From assembly GCA_900104855.1 (NCBI GenBank), contig FNSS01000001.1:3844001-3908000 (forward strand): 64,000 bases of DNA. Direction: 5' to 3'. The position numbers were made by a program, and so were the translations under genes. The notes beneath the pieces were generated by a model. That model was given only the letters and a program-made list of their open reading frames with translations, did no database searches and was not told the origin of the DNA. The stretch's first letter is position 1, and every line of letters begins with the position of its first letter. This DNA comes from Rhizobiales bacterium GAS188. Lineage in GTDB: Bacteria; Pseudomonadota; Alphaproteobacteria; Rhizobiales; Beijerinckiaceae. Shown here in pieces: positions 26,826 to 36,675 of the stretch.

Positions 26826-28490
26826 TCAGCGCAGGCTGGGGAGGTCGAGCTTATGCGTGATGGCGCAGGCGATGGCGTCCTCGTAGCCCGCATCGGCATG
26901 GCGCATCACGCCGGAGGCCGGGTCGTTCCACAGCACCCGGTCGAGCCGGCGCGCCGCCTCCCTGGTGCCGTCGGCGACCACCACCATGCCGGCATGCTGC
27001 GAGAAGCCGATGCCGACGCCGCCGCCATGATGCAGCGACACCCAGGTCGCTCCCGAGGCGCAGTTGAGGAGCGCGTTGAGCAGCGGCCAGTCGGAGACGG
27101 CGTCCGAGCCGTCGCGCATCGCCTCGGTCTCGCGGTTCGGCGAGGCGACCGAGCCCGAATCGAGATGGTCGCGGCCGATGACGATCGGTGCCTTGAGCTC
27201 GCCCGAGGCCACCATCTCGTTGAAGGCGAGGCCGAGCCGGTGGCGGTCGCCGAGACCGACCCAGCAGATGCGCGCCGGCAGGCCCTGGAAGGCGATGCGC
27301 TCCTTCGCCATGTCGAGCCAGCGATGCAGATGCGGCGCCTCCGGCATCAGCTCCTTCACCTTGGCGTCGGTGCGATAGATGTCCTCAGGGTCGCCCGAGA
27401 GCGCCGCCCAGCGGAACGGCCCGATGCCGCGGCAGAAGAGCGGGCGGATATAGGCCGGCACGAAGCCCGGGAAATCGAAGGCGTTGCTCACGCCTTCCTC
27501 GAGCGCCATCTGGCGGATATTATTGCCGTAATCGAGGGTCGGTACGCCCATGCGCTGGAAGTCGAGCATGGCGCGCACATGTCCGGCCATCGAGGCCCGC
27601 GCTGCCTTGTCGACGGCCTTCGGGTCGGATTCCCGCTTCGCTTCCCATTCGGCGAGGCTCCATCCCTTGGGCAGATAACCGTTGATGGGATCATGAGCCG
27701 AGGTCTGGTCGGTGACGACGTCGGGGCGTATGCCGCGGCGCACCAGCTCCGGGAAGACATCGGCTGCATTGCCCACGACGCCGACCGAAACGGGCTTGCC
27801 GTCGCGGCGGGCGCGCTCGATGATCTCGAGCGCCTCGTCGAGCGAGGCCGCCTGCCGGTCGAGATAGCGGGTGCGCAGGCGCATCTCGATGCGCGAGGGC
27901 TGGCATTCCACCGCCAGCATCGAGGCGCCGGCCATGGTGGCGGCGAGCGGTTGCGCCCCGCCCATGCCGCCAAGGCCGGCCGTCAGGATCCATTTGCCGG
28001 AAAGGTCGCCGCCATAATGCCGGCGGCCCACCTCGACGAAGGTCTCGTAGGTGCCCTGCACGATGCCTTGCGAGCCGATATAGATCCAGGAGCCCGCGGT
28101 CATCTGCCCGTACATCATCAGGCCCTTGCGATCGAGCTCGTGGAAATGATCCCAGGTCGCCCAATGCGGCACGATGTTCGAGTTGGCGATCAGCACGCGC
28201 GGCGCGTCCGCATGGGTGCGGAAGACGCCGACCGGCTTGCCCGATTGCACCAGCAAGGTCTCGTCGGCTTCGAGCCTTCTCAGCGTCGCGGCAATGCGGT
28301 CGAAGCTCTCCCAGTCGCGCGCCGCGCGGCCGATGCCGCCATAGACGACGAGCTCGCCCGGCCGTTCGGCGACCTCGGCGTCGAGATTGTTCATCAGCAT
28401 GCGCAGCGGCGCCTCGGTCAGCCAGCTCTTGGCCGAGAGCGTCGTGCCGCGGGGGCTTCGGATATGGCGGGCATTGTCGATACGGGTCAT
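26826..28490 (-). CDS. hutU: Urocanate hydratase
   Basis: A 554-residue enzyme, near the usual length, that hydrates urocanate to imidazolonepropionate with NAD as an electrophilic cofactor. Signatures include [14 protein letters not shown] near the start, [42 protein letters not shown] and [14 protein letters not shown]. The ATG at 28490 has AAGGA upstream; the longer open frame is arginine-rich and not used. It lies 26 bases after hutH and 17 before hutD, in one operon. Confidence 0.96.
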   Translation of the reverse strand: MTRIDNARHIRSPRGTTLSAKSWLTEAPLRMLMNNLDAEVAERPGELVVYGGIGRAARDWESFDRIAATLRRLEADETLLVQSGKPVGVFRTHADAPRVLIANSNIVPHWATWDHFHELDRKGLMMYGQMTAGSWIYIGSQGIVQGTYETFVEVGRRHYGGDLSGKWILTAGLGGMGGAQPLAATMAGASMLAVECQPSRIEMRLRTRYLDRQAASLDEALEIIERARRDGKPVSVGVVGNAADVFPELVRRGIRPDVVTDQTSAHDPINGYLPKGWSLAEWEAKRESDPKAVDKAARASMAGHVRAMLDFQRMGVPTLDYGNNIRQMALEEGVSNAFDFPGFVPAYIRPLFCRGIGPFRWAALSGDPEDIYRTDAKVKELMPEAPHLHRWLDMAKERIAFQGLPARICWVGLGDRHRLGLAFNEMVASGELKAPIVIGRDHLDSGSVASPNRETEAMRDGSDAVSDWPLLNALLNCASGATWVSLHHGGGVGIGFSQHAGMVVVADGTREAARRLDRVLWNDPASGVMRHADAGYEDAIACAITHKLDLPSLR

Positions 28491-28516
28491 TGCGGGATCC
28501 TTGGCTTCGTCCTTGA

Positions 28517-30082
28517 TCAGGCGATGGAGTGGGGGGAGCCGGCAGCCTCCGCGACACGCGGCAGAAGCTCGGAGCCTGCCGCCCGCACGAGGGCGCCGTC
28601 GCGCACGAGATCCGCCGCCATGGCGATATCGGGCGCGAGGAAGCGGTCGTCGTCGAGATGCGGGACTTGCGCCCTCAGGAGGCTGCGGGCCTGCTCGAGG
28701 GCCGGGCTCGAGCGCATCGGCGCGTGGAAATCGCAACCCTGCGCCGCGGCCAAGAGCTCGATGGCGACGATGTTCGTCACATTCTCGGCCATGGGCAGGA
28801 GGCGGCGCGCGCCATGGGTCGCCATCGACACATGGTCTTCCTGATTGGCCGAAGTCGGGATCGAATCGACGCTTGCCGGGTAGGCGCGCTGCTTGTTCTC
28901 GGAGACCAGAGCCGCGGCCGCGACCTGCGGGATCATGAAGCCGGAATTCAAGCCCGGCTTCGGCGTCAGGAAGGCCGGGAGGCCGGAGAGCGCCGGATCG
29001 ACCAGCATGGCGATGCGGCGCTCGGCGATGGAGCCGATCTCGCACAGCGCCATGGCGATCATGTCGGCCGCGAAGGCCACGGGCTCGGCGTGAAAATTAC
29101 CGCCCGAGATCACCTCGCCGCTCGCCGCGAACACCAGCGGATTGTCGGAGACACCGTTCGCTTCGATCGACAGCGTCGTGGCCGCCTGCCGCATGAGATC
29201 GAGGCAGGCGCCCATCACTTGCGGCTGACAGCGCAGGCAATAGGGATCCTGCACCCGGTCGTCATTCACGAGATGCGAGGCGCGAATGGCGCTGCCCGCC
29301 ATCAGCGCCCGCAAGGCGCCGGCGACCTCGGCCTGTCCCTGATGGCCGCGCAGCGCCTGGATGCGCGGATCGAAGGGGCCGTCCGAGCCCTTGGCGGCGT
29401 CGGTCGCGAGCGCTCCGGTCACCAGCGCCGCCTGGAAAACGCGCTCCGCCTCGAAGAGGCCGGCAAGCGCCAGCGCGGTCGAGACCTGGGTGCCGTTGAG
29501 CAGCGCCAAGCCCTCCTTCGGGCCGAGCACCAGCGGCGCAAGACCGGCATTGCGCAAGGCATTGGCAGCCGCCACGCTCTTGCCGTCCATGTGGAAGGCG
29601 CCGACGCCGATCAGCGCCGCGGCCAGATGGGCGAGCGGAGCGAGATCGCCGGAGGCGCCGACCGAGCCCTGTGAGGGCACCAGGGGGGTGAGGCCGCGCT
29701 GCAGGCATTCGGTGAGCCGCTCGATCGTCGACCAGCGCACGCCGGAGGCGCCTTGGGCGAGGCTCGCTGCCTTGAGCGCCAGGATCAGCCGCACCACAGG
29801 TTCGGAGAGCGGCTCGCCGACGCCTGAAGCGTGCGAGACCACGATATTGCGTTGCAGGGCGGCGAGATCGCCATCGCCGATGCGCACGCTCGCGAGCTTC
29901 CCGAAGCCCGTATTGATGCCATAGACCGGCTCGCCCTTGGCGATGATCGCTGCGATCGTCGCCGCACCCGCCTCGACCGCTTCGCGGCACGAAGGGTCCA
30001 GCGCGACGTCGGCGCCGAAATAGATGGCGCGCCAGGTGGCGAGCGGCACCGCGCCCGGATGCAGTGTCATGTCTGTGGTCAC
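28517..30082 (-). CDS. hutH: Histidine ammonia-lyase
   Basis: About 521 residues. It removes ammonia from L-histidine to give urocanate, the first step of the pathway. The Ala-Ser-Gly triad that forms the MIO prosthetic group is in [26 protein letters not shown] and [15 protein letters not shown] are further family marks. The likely start is the GTG at 30082: it has GGAGG five bases upstream and overlaps the hutI stop codon in GTGA, showing coupling. An ATG four codons later is the alternative. Confidence 0.95.
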   Translation of the reverse strand: MTTDMTLHPGAVPLATWRAIYFGADVALDPSCREAVEAGAATIAAIIAKGEPVYGINTGFGKLASVRIGDGDLAALQRNIVVSHASGVGEPLSEPVVRLILALKAASLAQGASGVRWSTIERLTECLQRGLTPLVPSQGSVGASGDLAPLAHLAAALIGVGAFHMDGKSVAAANALRNAGLAPLVLGPKEGLALLNGTQVSTALALAGLFEAERVFQAALVTGALATDAAKGSDGPFDPRIQALRGHQGQAEVAGALRALMAGSAIRASHLVNDDRVQDPYCLRCQPQVMGACLDLMRQAATTLSIEANGVSDNPLVFAASGEVISGGNFHAEPVAFAADMIAMALCEIGSIAERRIAMLVDPALSGLPAFLTPKPGLNSGFMIPQVAAAALVSENKQRAYPASVDSIPTSANQEDHVSMATHGARRLLPMAENVTNIVAIELLAAAQGCDFHAPMRSSPALEQARSLLRAQVPHLDDDRFLAPDIAMAADLVRDGALVRAAGSELLPRVAEAAGSPHSIA

Positions 30083-31287
30083 TGTCCCCTCCAGATGCGG
30101 GCATGCAGCGGGTTGAAGCCGATGCGATAGACGAGCTCGGCCGGGCGCTCGATGTTCCAGATGGCGAGATCGCAGAGCTTGCCGGCTTCGAGCGTGCCGA
30201 CCTCGTCGAGCCGGCCCAAGGCGCGGGCCGCCTCGCGGGTAACACCTGCGATATTTTCCTCGACCGTCAGCCGGAACAGGGTGGCGGCCATGTTCATGGT
30301 GGTGAGGATCGAGGTCAGCGGCGAGGTGCCGGGATTGCAATCGGTGGCGACCGCGATCGGCACGCCATGCCGGCGGAACAAGGCGATGGGTGGCGCCTGC
30401 TGCTCGCGGATGAAGTAATAGGCGCCGGGCAAGAGCACCGCGACCGTGCCGGCTTTCGCCATCGCGATGGCGCCGGCTTCGTCGGTGTATTCGAGATGGT
30501 CGGCCGACAGCGCGCCGAAGCTCGCGGCCAGCGCCGCACCTCCGAGATTAGAGAGCTGGTCGGCATGCAGCTTGACCTTGAGGCCGCGCCGGCGCGCCGC
30601 CTCGAAGACGCGCTGTGTCTGCTCGGGCGAGAAGGCGATGCCCTCGCAGAAGGCGTCGACCGCATCCGCGAGACCCTCTTCGGCGATCGCCGGCAGCATC
30701 TCCCGGCAGACGAGGTCGATATAAGCGTCCTTGTCCTTGGCTTCGGGCGGCAGCGCATGCGCGCCGAGGAAAGTGGTGCGCACCTCGATGCGGCGCTCAG
30801 CGGCGAGACGGCGCGCGGCGCGCAGCTGCCTGCGCTCGGTCTCGAGCTCGAGGCCGTAGCCGGATTTGATCTCGATCGTGGTCACGCCTTCGGCGATCAG
30901 CGCGTCGAGGCGCGGCAAAGCGGCTGCCACGAGCGCGTCCTCGCTCGCGGCGCGCGTCGCCTTCACGGTCGAGACGATGCCGCCTCCCGCCCGCGCCACC
31001 TCTTCATAGCTTGCGCCGGCGAGACGCAGCTCGAACTCATGCGCCCGGTCCCCGGCGAAGACGAGATGCGTGTGGCAATCGATGAGGCCAGGTGTGATCC
31101 AGCGGCCCTCGCAATCCGTCCGCAGCGCAGCCTCGAGGGAGGGAGCCTCGCCGGCCGGCCCCGCATAGACGATGCGGCCCTCTCTCGTGGCGATAACGCC
31201 GTCCTCGACGAGGCCGAGGCCAGGTCGCCCAGGGGCGAGCGTCGCGAGGCGCGCATTATGCCAAAGCCGATCGACTTGCATCGTCAC
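30079..31287 (-). CDS. hutI: Imidazolonepropionase
   Basis: A 402-residue metal-dependent amidohydrolase that opens imidazolonepropionate to N-formimidoyl-L-glutamate. The metal-binding site starts with [35 protein letters not shown] and [10 protein letters not shown] complete the active site. The start is GTG at 31287, with GGGAG five bases before it, or ATG at 31281. It is the first gene of the minus-strand hut operon, facing hutF across a 204-base regulatory gap. Confidence 0.95.
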   Translation of the reverse strand: MTMQVDRLWHNARLATLAPGRPGLGLVEDGVIATREGRIVYAGPAGEAPSLEAALRTDCEGRWITPGLIDCHTHLVFAGDRAHEFELRLAGASYEEVARAGGGIVSTVKATRAASEDALVAAALPRLDALIAEGVTTIEIKSGYGLELETERRQLRAARRLAAERRIEVRTTFLGAHALPPEAKDKDAYIDLVCREMLPAIAEEGLADAVDAFCEGIAFSPEQTQRVFEAARRRGLKVKLHADQLSNLGGAALAASFGALSADHLEYTDEAGAIAMAKAGTVAVLLPGAYYFIREQQAPPIALFRRHGVPIAVATDCNPGTSPLTSILTTMNMAATLFRLTVEENIAGVTREAARALGRLDEVGTLEAGKLCDLAIWNIERPAELVYRIGFNPLHARIWRGQ

Positions 31288-31418
31288 GCAAGCTCCCTCT
31301 CATTTCGCGCCAGCTCACCGGCTCGTGCCCGCCGCGACAGGACGCGGACGCAGGAGCCCTTGCCTTGTGGCCGCTCTCAGGCGAAGCCACATCCGCTTCG
31401 CTTGAAACTCGCTCCCAT

Positions 31419-31458
31419 TTGTCTATACATAAACGTCAGCGCGGGAGCTTGTCTAGAG
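31419..31458. promoter_or_regulatory. Candidate HutC operators in the hutI-hutF gap
   Basis: TTGTCTATACATAA at 31419-31432 resembles the TTGTATATACAA-type HutC operator. A second half-match, TTGTCTAGAG, begins at 31449, 30 bases on, about three helical turns. They lie between the divergent hutI and hutF genes and next to a linked hutC. HutC repressors are normally released by urocanate. Confidence 0.55.
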
Positions 31459-31491
31459 GCTCGCCGCCGCAATCTTCGAGGAGACCGTCCG

Positions 31492-32850
31492 ATGGCTTCG
31501 CTGTTCTTCGACGAGGCGCTGCTGCCTTCGGGGTGGGCGAGAGGCGTGCGGCTGTCATTCGCCGGCGGTCTGGTCACCGGCCTCGAAAGCGGGGTGGCGG
31601 CGAGGCCTGAGGATGAGCGCCACGCCATCGGCCTGCCGGGCCTGCCCAATCTGCATAGCCATGCCTTCCAGCGCGGCATGGCGGGGCTCGCCGAGCTGCG
31701 CGGGCCGTCCTCGGACAGCTTCTGGACCTGGCGCGAGGTCATGTATCGCTTCGCCCTGAATATGAGCCCCGATGATGTCGAGGCGGTGGCGACGCAGCTC
31801 TATGTGGAGATGCTGGAGGCGGGCTTCACGCGGGTCGGCGAATTCCACTATCTGCATCACGATCGCGACGGAGAACCCTATGCCGAGCTCGGCGAGATGG
31901 CGTCCCGGATCGCGGCCGCGGCGCATTCAACCGGCATCGGGCTGACCTTGCTGCCGGTGTTCTACGCGCATTCGGGCTTCGGCGGACAGGCGCCGGGCCC
32001 GAGCCAAAGGCGCTTCATCAATGATCGCGACCGTTTCGCGCGGCTGATGGAGGCGAGCCGCAAGGCGGTGGCGCCGCTCGACGGCGCGGTGGTCGGCATC
32101 GCGCCTCATTCGCTGCGAGCCGTGACCGCAGATGAGCTCGGCGCCATCCTGCCGCTCGCAGGCTCGGGACCTATCCATATCCATGTCGCCGAGCAGGTGA
32201 AGGAGGTCGAGGATTGCCTCGCCTCAACGGGGAACCGCCCGGTCGAATGGCTGCTCGCGCACGCGCCCGTCGATCGCCGCTGGTGCCTCATCCATGCGAC
32301 CCATATGACGGCTGAGGAAACGCGTGCCATGGCGGCGGCGGGCGCGGTGGCCGGGCTTTGCCCGATCACCGAGGCCAATCTCGGCGACGGAACCTTCAGG
32401 GCGCCGGAATTTGCCGAAGCGGGCGGCGAATACGGTGTGGGCTCCGACTCCAACGTGCTCATCGGTCTTGCCGACGAGCTGCGCCAGCTCGAATATTCGC
32501 AACGCCTGCAACATCGAGCCCGCAACCTCATGGCGTTTGCCGAAGGCCATTCCACCGGTCGTGCGCTCTATGAGGGCGCGCTCAAAGGCGGCACGCGCGC
32601 CACCTCCTCGGCGAAGGCCGGGCTCCTCGCGGGCGCGCCGGCCGACATCCTCTCGCTCGACGCCGCCCATCCGGCCCTGATCGGGCGCAGCGGCAACGGC
32701 GTGCTCGACGCCTGGGTCTTCGCGGCGCGCGACGGGATCGTCGATTGCGTCTGGAGGCATGGCCGCAAGCTGGTGACACAAGGCCGGCACCACCTGCGCG
32801 AGGCGAGCCTTGCGCGCTTCCGCGTCGTCATGGAAAGACTGGTGGCATGA
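31492..32850 (+). CDS. hutF: Formimidoylglutamate deiminase
   Basis: A 452-residue amidohydrolase that deiminates N-formimidoyl-L-glutamate to N-formyl-L-glutamate, the five-step branch of histidine breakdown. NLHSHAFQRGMAGLAE holds the first metal ligands; GEFHYLHHD, GIAPHSLRAV, IHIHVAEQ, LIHATHMT and GVGSDSNVLI follow in family order. The ATG at 31492 has GAGGAGA upstream. The stop overlaps the hutC start, so the two are co-translated. The next enzyme, N-formylglutamate deformylase (HutG), is not in the window. Confidence 0.94.
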   Translation: MASLFFDEALLPSGWARGVRLSFAGGLVTGLESGVAARPEDERHAIGLPGLPNLHSHAFQRGMAGLAELRGPSSDSFWTWREVMYRFALNMSPDDVEAVATQLYVEMLEAGFTRVGEFHYLHHDRDGEPYAELGEMASRIAAAAHSTGIGLTLLPVFYAHSGFGGQAPGPSQRRFINDRDRFARLMEASRKAVAPLDGAVVGIAPHSLRAVTADELGAILPLAGSGPIHIHVAEQVKEVEDCLASTGNRPVEWLLAHAPVDRRWCLIHATHMTAEETRAMAAAGAVAGLCPITEANLGDGTFRAPEFAEAGGEYGVGSDSNVLIGLADELRQLEYSQRLQHRARNLMAFAEGHSTGRALYEGALKGGTRATSSAKAGLLAGAPADILSLDAAHPALIGRSGNGVLDAWVFAARDGIVDCVWRHGRKLVTQGRHHLREASLARFRVVMERLVA

Positions 32851-33593
32851 CACATCTGCCGGCCGGCGCCGCCAGCGATCCCGCGAGCGGCACGCTCCAT
32901 CACCGCATCCGCGCCGATATCGAGGGGCGGATCCTTTCGGGCGAATGGCCGCCCGGCCATCGCGTGCCCTTCGAGCACGAGCTGATGGTCGGATATGATT
33001 GCTCGCGCATGACCGTCAACAAGGTGCTGTCGGGACTCGCAGCCGAAGGCCTGATCGAGCGGCGGCGGCGTGCCGGCAGCTTCGTGCGCCGGCCGCAATT
33101 CCAGTCGGCGGTGCTGCAGATCCACGACATCAAGGCGGAAATCTCGGGCCGCGGCCAGAGCTATGCTTACGAGCTCCTGTCGCAGCGCCGGCGCAAGGCC
33201 ACTCGCAGCGATCGCAGCGAGTTGGCGGTCGGCGCCGATACCGAGGTGCTGGCCCTGCGTTGCCGCCATCTCGCGGATGGCGAGCCTTTCGCGCTCGAGG
33301 AAAGGCTGATCAACCTCACCGCCATCCCGGCCGGCGAGGCCATCGATTTCGCGGCCGAGCCGCCGGGAACCTGGCTGCTCGGCCATGTGCCCTGGACCGA
33401 GGCCGAGCATCACATCTCTGCGACCGAGGCCGACGCCGAGGCGGCACGCCAGCTCGCCATCGCCGCAGGCTCGGCCTGCCTCGTGGTGCGCCGCCGCACC
33501 TGGCGTTCGGGCGAGACCGTCACTTTGGTGCGGCTTACCTTTCCGGGCGCCTCCTACCATCTCGTGGCGAGGTTCACGCCCTCGCAACGCTGA
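32847..33593 (+). CDS. hutC: Histidine utilisation repressor
   Basis: A 248-residue GntR-family regulator of the HutC subgroup. The N-terminal winged helix-turn-helix includes HRIRADIEGRILSGEWPPG and SRMTVNKVLSGLAAEGLI; the C-terminal UTRA domain, from about residue 95, has LALRCRHLADGEPFALEER and ends in SYHLVARFTPSQ, a typical HutC ending. It normally represses hut genes until urocanate binds. The ATG overlaps the hutF stop as ATGA. The likely operators are at 31419 and 31449. Confidence 0.93.
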   Translation: MTHLPAGAASDPASGTLHHRIRADIEGRILSGEWPPGHRVPFEHELMVGYDCSRMTVNKVLSGLAAEGLIERRRRAGSFVRRPQFQSAVLQIHDIKAEISGRGQSYAYELLSQRRRKATRSDRSELAVGADTEVLALRCRHLADGEPFALEERLINLTAIPAGEAIDFAAEPPGTWLLGHVPWTEAEHHISATEADAEAARQLAIAAGSACLVVRRRTWRSGETVTLVRLTFPGASYHLVARFTPSQR

Positions 33594-33600
33594 TATGCGC

Positions 33601-33685
33601 TGGGACCGCGGGCGTCCCGCCCGCTCTTGCGGTGGTGAGCTCCACCGCCGGGAAAAAAGGGCGACCGAGACGGTCGCGGTCCCAG
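33601..33685. repeat. 87-bp GGGACCGCG element, single clean copy
   Basis: A good reference copy. It starts TGGGACCGCGGGCGTCCCGC and ends CGACCGAGACGGTCGCGGTC then CCAG. The outer ten bases at each end are complementary, and each arm contains its own small hairpin. It begins seven bases after the hutC stop. Confidence 0.85.
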
Positions 33686-33736
33686 CGCGCCTGGGGCATG
33701 GCGTCCCCATCTTCCCCCCGCCGAAATCATCCCCAC

Positions 33737-34771
33737 ATGACGTCCATGTTCGATGATCTTCACAGCCCGGGGGTGAATGACGGCGACGGCCCCGATCATT
33801 CGCCTTCCGCTCCTGCCGCTGCTGCGCCCAGCGATGACGCGGCGTTGCTCGACGCCTATTCGCGCGCCGTCACCCATGTGGTGGACGAGGTCGGAGACGC
33901 CGTGGTGCGCGTCGATGTCCGCGACGCTCAGGGGCGCCGGGCCGGCACCGGCTCGGGCGTCGTGGTCGCCTCGGATGGCCTCATCCTCACCAACAGCCAT
34001 GTCGTTGCGGCCCATCAACGCGTCGAGCTCGCCCTGACGGATGGCCGCAAGCTCGCCGGAAGGGTGATCGGCAATGATCCCGACACCGATCTCGCCCTCA
34101 TCCGCACCGAGGAGCCGGTGCAGCTCAAATGGGCGCGCCTCGGCGATTCCAAATCCCTGAAGCGCGGCCAGCTGGTGGTGGCGATCGGCAACCCGCTCGG
34201 CTTCGAGTCCACGGTGACGGCCGGCGTCGTCTCGGCCTTCGGGCGCTCGATGCGCTCGGCGACCGGGCGCCTCATCGACGACGTGATCCAGACCGATGCC
34301 GCCCTCAACCCGGGTAATTCGGGCGGGCCGCTGGTGTCGAGCGCCGGCGAGGTGATCGGCATCAACACCGCCGTGATCATGGGCGCGCAGGGCATCTGCT
34401 TTGCGGTCGCCTCGAACACGGCGAGCTATGTGCTCGGCGAACTGGTGCGCCATGGGCGGGTGCGGCGCGCCTTCCTCGGGCTCTCGGTCAATCAGGTCGC
34501 GATCGCGCGGCGCGTCCAGATCGCGCACGCCATCGACCAGGAGATGTGCGTCGCCGTGGCCAGCCTCGCGCCCGAGGGTGCCGCCAAGCAAGCGGGCTTG
34601 CGGGAAGGCGACCGCATCTTGTCGCTCGACGGCGCGAAGGTGACCGGTGCCGACGATCTGCTGCGCCTCCTCAACGCGGACCGCATCGGGCGCACCGTGC
34701 TTGTCGAGTTGCTGCGCGGAGTCGAGAAGCTGCGGCTATGGGTCATGCCTTCGGAGCGGCCGCCGCGCTGA
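33737..34771 (+). CDS. HtrA/DegP-like serine protease without signal peptide
   Basis: About 344 residues: a trypsin-like domain and one PDZ domain. The catalytic triad is visible as TNSHVV (His), DPDTDLALI (Asp) and NPGNSGGPLV (Ser). The PDZ domain from about residue 265 includes EGAAKQAGLREGDRILSLDG. The N-terminus, MTSMFDDLHS followed by an acidic, proline- and alanine-rich run, has no hydrophobic signal, so the protein appears cytoplasmic, unlike DegP. A second ATG is at 33746. It stands 80 bases before the DsbA-family gene on the same strand. Confidence 0.87.
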   Translation: MTSMFDDLHSPGVNDGDGPDHSPSAPAAAAPSDDAALLDAYSRAVTHVVDEVGDAVVRVDVRDAQGRRAGTGSGVVVASDGLILTNSHVVAAHQRVELALTDGRKLAGRVIGNDPDTDLALIRTEEPVQLKWARLGDSKSLKRGQLVVAIGNPLGFESTVTAGVVSAFGRSMRSATGRLIDDVIQTDAALNPGNSGGPLVSSAGEVIGINTAVIMGAQGICFAVASNTASYVLGELVRHGRVRRAFLGLSVNQVAIARRVQIAHAIDQEMCVAVASLAPEGAAKQAGLREGDRILSLDGAKVTGADDLLRLLNADRIGRTVLVELLRGVEKLRLWVMPSERPPR

Positions 34772-34854
34772 CCTGCAGGAGGAAACCCTAGGCCGGTTGA
34801 CGCCATGGGCCCGCGGCAGTAGGCGCAAGCCATTCAGACCGGAAGGCTCGCATC

Positions 34855-35505
34855 ATGCCAATCGAAGTCACCGTGGTCTCCGACTTCATCTGCCCCTGGT
34901 GCCTGATCGGCGAGAGGCGGCTGCGCAAGGCGATTGCGACCTTGCCGGGCGAGATCAAGGTCGAGCTCGCCTTCCGCCCCTTCGAGCTCAATCCCGATAT
35001 GCCACCGGAGGGGCGGGACCGGACCGCCTATCGCGTGGCGAAGTTCGGCAGCCTCGAGCGCAGCATGGCCATGGATGCGCAGATCGTCGCCATCGGCCAG
35101 GCCGAGGGCATCGCCTTCAACTACGACAAGATCGCGCGCACCCCGAGCACCTTTGCGGCCCACCGGCTGATGTGGCTCGCCGCGCGCGAGCGCAAGCCCG
35201 AGACCCTTGCCGATCTTCTGTTCGCGGCCTATTTCAACGAGGGGCAGGACCTCGGGAGCCGCTCCGTGCTCTTGGCCGTCGCGGCGAGGGCCGGGCTCGC
35301 GCCCGCGAGGGTCGAGGCTTTCCTCGACGGCGACGAGGGCGTCGCGGACGTGCGGGCGCTGGAGATGCAAGCCTATCAGGCCGGCGTCAGCGGCGTGCCC
35401 TATTTCCAGGTCGGCGGGTTCGGTGTCGTCGGTGCCCAGTCCCCCGAGATCCTCGCCGATGCGCTGCGCCGCGCGGCTGGGATCGGCAATGCCTCTGCGG
35501 CCTGA
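34855..35505 (+). CDS. DsbA-family oxidoreductase (FrnE-like)
   Basis: A 216-residue thioredoxin-fold protein. The N-terminus has VVSDFICPWCLIGERRL, with a CPWC active-site pair, and the C-terminal GVSGVPYFQVGGFGVVGAQ carries the cis-proline loop. No signal peptide is present, so it works in the cytoplasm, as FrnE-type proteins do. Its substrate is unknown. The ATG follows GGAAGG at a proper distance. It is convergent with the acyl-CoA dehydrogenase gene, whose stop lies 12 bases away. Confidence 0.9.
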   Translation: MPIEVTVVSDFICPWCLIGERRLRKAIATLPGEIKVELAFRPFELNPDMPPEGRDRTAYRVAKFGSLERSMAMDAQIVAIGQAEGIAFNYDKIARTPSTFAAHRLMWLAARERKPETLADLLFAAYFNEGQDLGSRSVLLAVAARAGLAPARVEAFLDGDEGVADVRALEMQAYQAGVSGVPYFQVGGFGVVGAQSPEILADALRRAAGIGNASAA

Positions 35506-35516
35506 CGCCGGGCCTT

Positions 35517-36662
35517 CTACAACGATCGCGCGATCAGCAGCTTCATGATCTCGTTCGTGCCGCCATAGATCTTCTGGATGCGGGCATCGACGAACATGCG
35601 GGCGATCGGGTATTCCTGCATATAGCCATAGCCGCCATGCAGTTGCAGGCATGCATCGACGGTCTCGACCTGCTTTTGCGAGCACCACCATTTCGCCATC
35701 GAGGCCGTGACCGTGTCGAGCTCGCCCTTGACCAGCCGCTCCACGCACCAATCGACGAAGACGCGCGCGATCATCGCCTCGGTCTTGCGCTCGGCGAGGG
35801 TGAAGCCGGTATTCTGGAACTCGATGATCGGCTTGCCGAAGGCCTGGCGCTCCTTGGTGTAATCGACCGTCAGCGCGATGGCGCGCTCCATGGCGGCGAC
35901 CGCCCCGACGGCGAGCGCCAGGCGCTCCTGCGGCAATTGCTGCATGAGCTGGACGAAGCCCTGGCCTTCCTCAGGCCCGAGCAGGTTCTCGGGCGGCACG
36001 ATCGCGTCCTCGAAGAACAGCTCGGAGGTGTCGGAGGCGTGCAGGCCGATCTTGTCGAGATTGCGCCCGCGCCGGAAGCCCTCATTGCCCTGCGTCTCGA
36101 GGATCAAGAGCGACAACCCCTTGGCGCCCGGCTCGCCGGTGCGCGCGACCACGATCACGATATCGGCGAGCTGGCCGTTGGTGATGAAGGTCTTCTGGCC
36201 ATTGAGCACATAGGCATTGCCCTGGCGTTTGGCGGTGGTGCGCACGCTTTGCAGGTCGGAGCCCGTGCCGGGCTCGGTCATGGCGATGGCGCCGATCCAT
36301 TCGCCCGTCGCCATTTTCGGCAAGATGCGCTGCTTCTGCTCGGGCGAGCCATAGTTCAAGATGTAATGGGCGACGATGGCGCTATGCACCGCGAGTCCGG
36401 CCGACATCTCCGGCACGATCGTCTCGACGTCCTCGAGCACGGCCGCTTCATAGGCGAAGCTCGCGCCGAGGCCGCCATAGGCTTCCGGCACGCTCGGCAG
36501 GAGCGCGCCCATGCGGCCGAGCCCCAGCCAGGCCGAGCGGTCGACCATCTTCCGGCTACGCCAGGCCTCGGCATGCGGCGCGAGCTCGGCTGTGAGGAAA
36601 CGGCGGAACGGCCCGCGGAAATCATCGAGCTCCTGCGTCATCCATGCCGAGCGGTAGCTCAT
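35517..36662 (-). CDS. Acyl-CoA dehydrogenase
   Basis: About 381 residues, the normal length. It oxidises the alpha-beta bond of an acyl-CoA, using FAD. IAMTEPGTGSDLQ and KTFITNG are the family signatures, RQAFGKPIIEFQ and QLHGGYGYMQEYPI follow, and IYGGTNEI contains the likely catalytic glutamate. I chose the ATG at 36662; a GTG at 36671 is possible. It lies just downstream of an IclR regulator gene on the same strand. The chain length of the substrate is not evident. Confidence 0.92.
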   Translation of the reverse strand: MSYRSAWMTQELDDFRGPFRRFLTAELAPHAEAWRSRKMVDRSAWLGLGRMGALLPSVPEAYGGLGASFAYEAAVLEDVETIVPEMSAGLAVHSAIVAHYILNYGSPEQKQRILPKMATGEWIGAIAMTEPGTGSDLQSVRTTAKRQGNAYVLNGQKTFITNGQLADIVIVVARTGEPGAKGLSLLILETQGNEGFRRGRNLDKIGLHASDTSELFFEDAIVPPENLLGPEEGQGFVQLMQQLPQERLALAVGAVAAMERAIALTVDYTKERQAFGKPIIEFQNTGFTLAERKTEAMIARVFVDWCVERLVKGELDTVTASMAKWWCSQKQVETVDACLQLHGGYGYMQEYPIARMFVDARIQKIYGGTNEIMKLLIARSL

Positions 36663-36675
36663 CGCGTTCACCGTC

